Source: Pseudomonas putida
GTDB lineage: Bacteria; Pseudomonadota; Gammaproteobacteria; Pseudomonadales; Pseudomonadaceae
Length of the DNA stretch: 64,000 nt
NCBI RefSeq assembly: GCF_002741075.1
Contig: NZ_CP016634.1
Coordinates: 4,308,001 to 4,372,000, forward strand
Direction: 5' to 3'
Part shown: positions 58,438-64,000 of the stretch, piece after piece
How the letters are laid out: every line of letters begins with the position of its first letter
Position numbering within the stretch: the stretch's first letter is position 1
Program-made: the position numbers and the translations under genes
The notes under the pieces: generated by a model
Databases searched by the model: none
Seen by the model: only the letters and a program-made list of their open reading frames with translations
Told to the model about the DNA's origin: nothing

Positions 58438-59370
58438 ATGGACGACAACACCCTATCCCTGTTCGCCGGTATCGGCGCCCTGCTTGTGCTCGCCAGCGTG
58501 ATCGGCCGCCTGCTCAAATGGCGCGCCGGCTCCGCGCCGCATGCGGTGATCGACAACCTCAACGCACGCATCAACGCCTGGTGGGCGATGGTGCTGGTGA
58601 TCGGCATCGCATTCGTGTTCGGCAAGTACGGGGTGATCGTATTGTTCTACTTCGTCTCGTTCTATGCCCTGCGCGAGTTCATGACCCTCACGCCCACCCG
58701 ACGCAGCGATTACCCGGCATTGGTGGCGGCCTTCTACGTGGCGTTGCCGGTGCAGTACCTGTTGATCGCCATGGACTGGTACGGCTTGTTCAGCATTTTC
58801 ATCCCGGTGTACCTGTTCCTGTTCCTGCCGATCCTGGCAAGTTTCGGTGGCGATACCACCCGCTTTCTCGAGCGCGCCTCCAAGGTGCAATGGGGGTTGA
58901 TGATCGCGGTGTACTGCCTGTCCTCGGTGCCGGCGCTGATGACCTTGGACATCCCCGGCTACGAAGGCCGCAACCTGCTGCTGATCGCCTGGCTGATCCT
59001 GGTGGTGCAGATCAGCGATGTGTTGCAGTACGTGTGCGGCAAGCTGTTCGGCAAGCGTAAGGTGGCGCCCAACCTGTCACCCTCCAAGACCGTCGAAGGG
59101 CTGGCCGGCGGCATTGTCCTGGCCACACTGGTGGGTGCCTCGCTGTGCTGGATCACCCCCTTCAGCTTCTGGCAGGCAGCGCTGATGGCGCTGATGGTCA
59201 ATGCCATGGGGTTCTTTGGTGGGCTGGTGATGTCGGCGATCAAGCGCGACCGCGGGGTGAAGGATTGGGGGCATATGATCGAAGGACACGGCGGCATGCT
59301 CGACCGCATGGACTCGGTGTGCTTCGCAGCGCCGGTGTTCTTCCACTTCGTGCGGTATTGGTGGGCGTAG
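58438..59370 (+). CDS. CDP-diglyceride synthase-like protein (CdsA/YnbB-like)
   Basis: This 310-residue membrane enzyme would activate phosphatidic acid with CTP. About eight helices are predicted. The full CDS signature is present at residues 266-292 (SAIKRDRGVKDWGHM, then GHGGMLDRMDS), so the catalytic residues look intact. It is the last gene of the lipid operon and is probably a second CdsA beside the housekeeping copy, as YnbB is in E. coli. The ATG follows the previous stop by one base. Confidence 0.9.
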   Translation: MDDNTLSLFAGIGALLVLASVIGRLLKWRAGSAPHAVIDNLNARINAWWAMVLVIGIAFVFGKYGVIVLFYFVSFYALREFMTLTPTRRSDYPALVAAFYVALPVQYLLIAMDWYGLFSIFIPVYLFLFLPILASFGGDTTRFLERASKVQWGLMIAVYCLSSVPALMTLDIPGYEGRNLLLIAWLILVVQISDVLQYVCGKLFGKRKVAPNLSPSKTVEGLAGGIVLATLVGASLCWITPFSFWQAALMALMVNAMGFFGGLVMSAIKRDRGVKDWGHMIEGHGGMLDRMDSVCFAAPVFFHFVRYWWA

Positions 59371-59491
59371 GGCCATACCCCCAGGGGGTATCCAACAAGG
59401 CTGGTTCGACGGCCTATCGCAGGCTTCGTCTGCTACCCGCGTGGTGAGAGCTGACGAACCCTGCGATGGGCCGCAGCGTGGCTCCATATCG

Positions 59492-59767
59492 TCATTTGAG
59501 GTAAGAGCGCAACAACGAGGCGACCTTGTCGGCCTCCTCCTGGCGTTGTTCGGCGCTCAGGTCATCGGCCACCAGATGCTCACGGATATGCCCTTCCATC
59601 ACTTCGGCCATCAACCCGTTCACCGCACCACGCACAGCGGCGATCTGCTGCAGGATCGCCAGGCAGTCCTTGTCCTGCTCCAGGGCGCTCTCCAGGGCTG
59701 CGGCCTGGCCCTTGATCTTGCGCACGCGGGTCAGCAGTTGCTTCTTGCTCTTGATGGTATGTGCCAT
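59492..59767 (-). CDS. RcnR/DmeR-type Ni/Co-sensing repressor
   Basis: This 91-residue four-helix repressor of the CsoR/RcnR/FrmR family has metal ligands His3, Cys35, His60 and His64, exactly the HCHH set of E. coli RcnR. FrmR, the formaldehyde sensor, has Glu64 instead. The core LQQIAAVRGAVNGLMAEVMEGHIREH is family-typical. The start at MAHTIKSKKQ places His3 correctly. It is divergent from a CDF exporter, as in the dmeR-dmeF pair of Rhizobium, with an operator-like repeat between them. Confidence 0.88.
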   Translation of the reverse strand: MAHTIKSKKQLLTRVRKIKGQAAALESALEQDKDCLAILQQIAAVRGAVNGLMAEVMEGHIREHLVADDLSAEQRQEEADKVASLLRSYLK

Positions 59768-59789
59768 ACAGTTCCGCACCACTCTAGGT

Positions 59790-59806
59790 ATACTGGGGTA
59801 TAGTAT
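59790..59806. promoter_or_regulatory. Operator between the RcnR-type repressor and dmeF
   Basis: ATACT-GGGGTAT-AGTAT is a 5-7-5 inverted repeat with a G tract. It resembles RcnR/DmeR/FrmR operators that flank a G/C run with A/T-rich inverted arms. It lies 23-39 bases before the repressor start and 32-48 before dmeF. Confidence 0.65.
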
Positions 59807-59837
59807 ATTTCACCTATCTACCGGAGCATGATAAACC

Positions 59838-60776
59838 ATGGCGGCGCCAATCTCAGACAAGTGGCTGCACAGCCATCAGTTCCATACCAGCAACCTCGGC
59901 GCCGAGCGCAAGACACGCCTGGCCGTCTGGCTCACGGCAGTGATGATGGTGGCGGAGATCGCCGGCGGCTGGTACTTCAACTCCATGGCGCTGTTGGCCG
60001 ACGGTTGGCATATGAGCTCCCACGCCCTAGCCCTTGGGCTGTCGCTGCTGGCCTATGCTGCCGCACGACGCTTCGCCCGGGACCGGCGCTTCGCGTTCGG
60101 CACTTGGAAGATCGAGATCCTCGGCGGCTACTCCAGTGCCCTGCTCCTGTTGGGCGTGGCCGGGCTCATGGCCTTCCAGTCCATAGAGCGGCTGCTAGCT
60201 CCGGGGCCGATCCACTATGACCAGGCCATTACCCTCGCCGTCCTGGGCCTTGGCGTGAACCTCGTTTGTGCCTGGCTGCTGCGCGACGATCACCACCACG
60301 ATCATCACCATGACCATCATCATGATCATGACCATCACCACCACCACGACCTCAACCTGCGCTCGGCCTACCTGCACGTGATGGCCGACGCCGCGACCTC
60401 GGTCCTGGCGATCATCGCACTGCTGGCCGGCAAGTTCTGGGGCGCCGCCTGGCTCGACCCGGTAATGGGTCTGCTGGGAGCGGTGCTGGTGGCGGTGTGG
60501 GCCAAAGGCCTGCTGCGAGACACTGGGCGGGTGCTGCTGGATGCCGAGATGGACGCACCTGTCGTCGAGGAGATTCACCGAGTCGTGGCCCAACTGCCGG
60601 TACCCGCCACCCTTACCGACCTACATGTGTGGCGCGTCGGCAAGGACCAGTACGCCTGTATCCTGAGCCTGGCAGCGGCAGGCACCCTGAGCGCCGATAC
60701 CGTGCGCCATGCACTGGCCATCCATGAGGAGTTGGCGCACATCACGGTCGAGGTCAACGCGATGTCCATCGCCTGA
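59838..60776 (+). CDS. dmeF: Cation diffusion facilitator, Co/Ni exporter (DmeF-like)
   Basis: This 312-residue proton-coupled metal exporter has six TM helices. The metal site is formed by Asp55/His58 (ADGWHMSSH) in TM2 and His180/Asp184 (HVMAD) in TM5. The cytoplasmic loop at 151-171 is a dense run of His and Asp, typical of DmeF/ZitB-type proteins. The C-terminal cytoplasmic domain is present (VEEIHRVVAQLP). The linked RcnR-type repressor with an HCHH site suggests Co and Ni rather than Zn. Confidence 0.9.
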   Translation: MAAPISDKWLHSHQFHTSNLGAERKTRLAVWLTAVMMVAEIAGGWYFNSMALLADGWHMSSHALALGLSLLAYAAARRFARDRRFAFGTWKIEILGGYSSALLLLGVAGLMAFQSIERLLAPGPIHYDQAITLAVLGLGVNLVCAWLLRDDHHHDHHHDHHHDHDHHHHHDLNLRSAYLHVMADAATSVLAIIALLAGKFWGAAWLDPVMGLLGAVLVAVWAKGLLRDTGRVLLDAEMDAPVVEEIHRVVAQLPVPATLTDLHVWRVGKDQYACILSLAAAGTLSADTVRHALAIHEELAHITVEVNAMSIA

Positions 60777-60841
60777 GGGTGATTGCTAGGGTGTGCCTTC
60801 AGCAGGCACCCCCTGACCGATCCACAACTGCTCGCCACCTA

Positions 60842-60978
60842 GGGTCTGAATGAACGTCTTGAGACTAAGGTCAGGCAAGGCGGTCGGATTCGCGCTCGAC
60901 TTTACGGGCTGTAAATGAGCATTCCGACGCTGTTTTCAACGCAGCCTCACCAAGTATCAAGGCTTTTCGTACAGAGCC
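60842..60978. mobile_element. MITE-like element, copy B (137 bp)
   Basis: Copy B shares the left end (GGGTCTGAATGAACGTCTTG) and the right end (complement GGCTCTGTACGAAAAG) with copy A at 15461. It also has an extra 48 bases carrying an internal hairpin (GTCGGA...TCCGAC). It has no ORF. The 315-base gap between dmeF and the cupin gene consists mainly of this element. Confidence 0.65.
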
Positions 60979-61091
60979 TCGTCATGCCCATATAGCGCAT
61001 CCAGACACCTGGGCGTCGAGCCCAGGCAACTCCAGAGCCAGCACAGGCCCTATGGTGACGTGTCATTCAGCCACTTACCTGGGAACCTGCC

Positions 61092-61436
61092 ATGTCCGAC
61101 TTCATCACCGTCCTGCGCGAAACCTGCCCGACTCCGGCCCTGAACGCCACCCCGTGGAAGCGCATCGGCGGCAACCCGCAGACCGTCAACCTGAACGCCT
61201 ACCTCTCTGCCGATGGCAGCAAGATCATGGGCACCTGGATCTGCACCCCCGGCAAGTTCGAGATCAACTATGAGAAGTGGGAGTTCTGCCACTTCCTCGA
61301 AGGCTACGTGATCATCACCCCGGAAGGTGAAGAGCCCAAGCACCTGAAGGCAGGCGATGTGTTCATCATCGAACCCGGCCTGAAAGGCACCTGGGAAGTG
61401 GTCGAGACCGTGCGCAAGTACTTCGTCTTCGCCTGA
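61092..61436 (+). CDS. Cupin-domain protein
   Basis: This 114-residue cytoplasmic cupin (Cupin_3/EutQ-like) has GTWICTPGKFEINYEKWEFCHFLEGYVIITPEG and GDVFIIEPGLKGTWEVVETVRKYFV. The group usually has few metal-binding histidines; here one His lies in EFCHFLEG. The function is unknown. An ACCTG Shine-Dalgarno-like stretch is weak. It stands alone between repeats. Confidence 0.88.
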   Translation: MSDFITVLRETCPTPALNATPWKRIGGNPQTVNLNAYLSADGSKIMGTWICTPGKFEINYEKWEFCHFLEGYVIITPEGEEPKHLKAGDVFIIEPGLKGTWEVVETVRKYFVFA

Positions 61437-61492
61437 TGCCAAAGCCCTTTCGCCGGGCCTTCCATAGCGCAGACAGTTGAGCACGACTCGAC

Positions 61493-61563
61493 CCTGTGGG
61501 GTTTACCCGCGAATGTGGTGCTACAGCCGCTACAGTGTTCGCGGGTGAACCCGCTCCTACAGG
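61493..61563. repeat. REP pair
   Basis: CTGTGGGGTTTACCCGCGAA and TTCGCGGGTGAACCCGCTCCTACAG are inverted REP units between the cupin gene and mmsB. Confidence 0.88.
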
Positions 61564-61679
61564 ACTATGCAGCGCTCAAGAAATCGAGCACGAAAAAAAT
61601 CGCGAGGCAGGTGCCCTTCCCTCTGGTGCGCAGTTACAGAGGGAAGGTCACCTGACCCGCGATAAATTCACCTCGCTCG

Positions 61680-62567
61680 TCAATCCTTCTTGCGATAGCT
61701 CTCGACGATCGCCGAAAAATCCTTTCCGCCTTCGCCGCGCAGGCTCATGGCCTGATACAGCTGCTGCGCCACGGCACCGAGGATCACGGGCTGGTGCGCC
61801 AGACGCGCAGCCTCGGTGGCCAGCCCCAGGTCCTTGAGCATCAGCTCGGCGCCGAAGCCGCCGGTGTAGCCGCGCGAAGCCGGGGCAGTCTCGATGATGC
61901 CCGGCCAAGGGTTGTAGGTATCCGAGCTCCAGCAGCGTCCGGTAGAGCTGTTGATGATGCCGGCCAGCACTTTGGTATCGATGCCAAGCGCATTGCCCAG
62001 GGCCATGGCTTCGGAGACACCGATCATCGAGATACCCAGCAACAGGTTGTTGCAGATCTTGGCGATCTGTCCGGTCCCCACCTCACCGCAGTGCACGATG
62101 TTGCGCCCCATCTGCTCCAGCACAGGCTTGAGCGTGGCGAACAGCTCGGCGCTGGCACCGACCATGAAGGTCAGGGTGCCCGCCGCCGCGCCACCGGTAC
62201 CGCCGGACACCGGCGCATCGCCCATGTCCACGCCCTTGGCCGCGGCGGCCTTGGAGACTTCGCGGGCGGTCTGTGGATCGATGGTGCTGCAGTCCACGGT
62301 CGGTGTACCCGGCCGCACGCCCGCCAGGACACCATCGTCGTTGAGGTAGACACTGCGCACATGGGCTGCCGCCGGCAGCATGGTGATCACCAGGTCGCTG
62401 CTGGCCGCCGCTTCCTTGGGCGAGGCGCTGACCTGTCCGCCCAGTTCGGCGAGCTCGGCCAGCACAGTCTTGTTCAGGTCGAACAGGTTCAACTGATGCC
62501 CGGCCTTGATCAGGTTGCGGGCCATGGGCGCGCCCATATTGCCCAGGCCGATGAATGCGATACGCAT
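61680..62567 (-). CDS. mmsB: 3-Hydroxyisobutyrate dehydrogenase
   Basis: MmsB oxidises 3-hydroxyisobutyrate to methylmalonate semialdehyde in valine breakdown. The 295-residue protein has the NAD fold FIGLGNMGAPMARNLIKAG, the substrate-binding DAPVSGGTGGAAAGTL and the catalytic-lysine segment GQIAKICNNLLLG. It starts 10 bases after mmsA on the same strand, the mmsAB order of P. aeruginosa. Confidence 0.96.
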   Translation of the reverse strand: MRIAFIGLGNMGAPMARNLIKAGHQLNLFDLNKTVLAELAELGGQVSASPKEAAASSDLVITMLPAAAHVRSVYLNDDGVLAGVRPGTPTVDCSTIDPQTAREVSKAAAAKGVDMGDAPVSGGTGGAAAGTLTFMVGASAELFATLKPVLEQMGRNIVHCGEVGTGQIAKICNNLLLGISMIGVSEAMALGNALGIDTKVLAGIINSSTGRCWSSDTYNPWPGIIETAPASRGYTGGFGAELMLKDLGLATEAARLAHQPVILGAVAQQLYQAMSLRGEGGKDFSAIVESYRKKD

Positions 62568-62577
62568 GATGATCTCC

Positions 62578-64000
62578 TTAGCGCAGGCTGATGGTGGTGT
62601 TCACACCGTCATTGACGCTGTCATCGTCGAACCAGCGGGCGGTGACAGTCTTGGTCTGAGTGTAGAACTGCACCACTTGCTTGCCGTACGGGCCCAGGTC
62701 GCCCAGCTTGGAACCGCGCGAACCGGTGAAGCTGAAGAACGGCACCGGCACCGGAATCGGAATGTTGATGCCGACCTGGCCGATATCGATCTCGCTCTGG
62801 AACTTGCGCGCCGCTGCACCGCTCTGGGTGAACAGGCCCGTGCCATTGCCGAACGGGTTGGCGTTGACCAAGGCGATGGCCTCATCGAGGGTGTCGACTT
62901 CCAAAGTCACCAGCACCGGGCCGAAGATTTCCTGGGTATAGATCTGCATGTCCGTGCGCACCCCGGAGAACAGGGTTGGGCCGACAAAGTTGCCCTGCTC
63001 GTAACCCGGCACCTTGACGTCGCGACCGTCCAATTCAAGCTTGGCCCCTTCCTTGATGCCACTCTCGATCAGGCCCAACACACGCTCCTTCGCGCGTTTG
63101 GAAACCACCGGGCCAACGTCGGTGCCTGGCTCGCAGCCAGCATTGACCTTGAGCTTGCTGGCGGCGTCCTTGATGTCTGGTAACCATTCGCGGGCCTTGC
63201 CCACCAACACTGCCACCGAGGTGGCCATGCAGCGTTGGCCGGCCGCGCCGAAGGCAGCACCGACCAAGGCGTTGATAGTCTGGGTGCGGTTGGCGTCTGG
63301 CAGTACCACGGCGTGGTTCTTGGCACCCATCATCGATTGCACGCGCTTGCCGTGCTGGCTGCCCAGGTTGTAGACGTGGGTGCCGACCTCAGTGGAGCCG
63401 ACGAAGGAAATCGCCTTGATGTCCTTGTGGGTGCAGATCGCATCCACCACTTGCTTGCCGCCATGCACCACGTTCAGCACACCAGCCGGTACGCCGGCTT
63501 CCAGCGCCAGTTCCACCAGCATCATGGTCGACAGCGGATCCTGTTCGGACGGCTTGAGCACGAAGGTATTGCCGCAGACGATGGCCATGGGGAACATCCA
63601 CAGTGGGATCATCGCCGGGAAGTTGAACGGAGTGATGCCAGCGCAGACGCCGATCGGTTGGCGCAGGGTGTAGGTGTCCACACCACCTGCGACGTTCTCG
63701 GCGAACTCGCCCATCTGCAGGGTGCCGATGGAAGCCGCGTGCTCGACCACTTCCAGGCCGCGGAAGATATCGCCTTCGGCATCGGCGAGGGTCTTGCCCT
63801 GCTCGGCACTGAGGGTCTGTGCGATACGCTTGGTGTGTTCGCGGATCAGTGCCTGCAGCTTGAGCATGATGCGCATGCGGGCACCGATGGGGGTATCGCG
63901 CCAGCTGGCAAAGGCTCGCTGGGCCGCAGCCACGGCGGCGTCGACTTCCTCTACGGTGGCAAACGGCACCCGCGCCAGCACCTGCTGGGTGGCCGGGTTG
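62578..64000 (-). CDS. mmsA: Methylmalonate-semialdehyde dehydrogenase, N-terminus cut by the window edge
   Basis: MmsA converts methylmalonate semialdehyde to propionyl-CoA with NAD and CoA (valine and myo-inositol catabolism). About 474 residues are visible, and the reading frame stays open to the window end (starting [11 protein letters not shown]). The catalytic cysteine lies in [14 protein letters not shown]; the NAD site FVGSTEVG and [16 protein letters not shown] are typical. About 25 N-terminal residues are probably missing. It is co-transcribed with mmsB. Confidence 0.96.
   Translation of the reverse strand, partial: NPATQQVLARVPFATVEEVDAAVAAAQRAFASWRDTPIGARMRIMLKLQALIREHTKRIAQTLSAEQGKTLADAEGDIFRGLEVVEHAASIGTLQMGEFAENVAGGVDTYTLRQPIGVCAGITPFNFPAMIPLWMFPMAIVCGNTFVLKPSEQDPLSTMMLVELALEAGVPAGVLNVVHGGKQVVDAICTHKDIKAISFVGSTEVGTHVYNLGSQHGKRVQSMMGAKNHAVVLPDANRTQTINALVGAAFGAAGQRCMATSVAVLVGKAREWLPDIKDAASKLKVNAGCEPGTDVGPVVSKRAKERVLGLIESGIKEGAKLELDGRDVKVPGYEQGNFVGPTLFSGVRTDMQIYTQEIFGPVLVTLEVDTLDEAIALVNANPFGNGTGLFTQSGAAARKFQSEIDIGQVGINIPIPVPVPFFSFTGSRGSKLGDLGPYGKQVVQFYTQTKTVTARWFDDDSVNDGVNTTISLR

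Noticed and set aside
60283..60353. Tandem CATCAC-type repeat suggesting a microsatellite or CRISPR
   Set aside because: It encodes the His/Asp metal-binding loop of the CDF exporter; the units are irregular and lack spacers.
61050..61484. 144-residue minus-strand ORF opposite the cupin gene
   Set aside because: It is an antisense frame of a recognisable cupin domain.

Overview
The window is a 64 kb piece of a Pseudomonas chromosome, most likely from the P. putida group. The evidence is the high GC with strong GC3, dozens of close matches to Pseudomonas core proteins, and many copies of the P. putida-type REP palindrome (TTCGCGGGTAAACCCGC and relatives). Gene order also follows Pseudomonas: the rplU-rpmA-obgE-proB block, a run resembling P. 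aeruginosa PA4570-PA4578, morA-glyA, cstA-yjiX-yjiA-mapZ, and mscL-fpr. I see no complete insertion sequence, prophage, CRISPR array, rRNA or tRNA.

Layout. 1-5.9 kb: the end of an SMC-like condensin ATPase gene, then creA, proB, obgE, rpmA and rplU on the minus strand, and ispB divergent from them. 6-15.5 kb: small conserved proteins (YjdM, an apparently Fur-controlled small protein, FklB, a UPF0114 membrane protein), a Lon-type protease, two exported DUF proteins, a lipoprotein and a Gre-like factor. 15.6-25 kb: gdhA, ettA, the c-di-GMP enzyme MorA and glyA. 25-34.7 kb: an orphan protein, the cstA-yjiX-yjiA pyruvate/carbon-starvation operon, the PilZ adaptor MapZ, a purine permease, radA, mscL and fpr. 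34.9-44.3 kb: rlmG, the cyanide-insensitive oxidase cioAB with a 46-residue accessory subunit, an MFS exporter, a purine permease coupled to trmA, a LysR regulator and an exported cupin. 44.4-53.5 kb: pcaHG (protocatechuate ring cleavage), ypfJ, an HBM-type chemoreceptor, ggt, and a LysR/mdaB/ygiN quinone set. 53.6-59.4 kb: a tightly packed six-gene lipid operon. 59.5-64 kb: a dmeR/dmeF-type Co/Ni efflux pair, a cupin, and mmsB with a partial mmsA (valine catabolism).

The most unusual system is the 53.6-59.4 kb operon. It encodes a CDP-alcohol phosphotransferase with two Asn substitutions in its metal motif, a hydrolase-methyltransferase fusion, a PAP2-dual-specificity-phosphatase fusion, a small membrane protein, a PlsC-type acyltransferase and a CdsA-type CDP-diglyceride synthase. 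It resembles an enlarged version of the uncharacterised E. coli ynbABCD genes. It holds nearly every step needed to make a separate phospholipid: acylation, CDP activation, head-group transfer, dephosphorylation and tailoring. The phosphatase gene carries an in-frame REP palindrome inside its coding sequence.

Other points worth checking are two related terminal-inverted-repeat elements (MITE-like, one abutting a stop codon), a third inverted-repeat element in the obgE leader, a 15-C homopolymer, and predicted sites for Fur, Anr, a PcaQ-type regulator and an RcnR/DmeR-type repressor.
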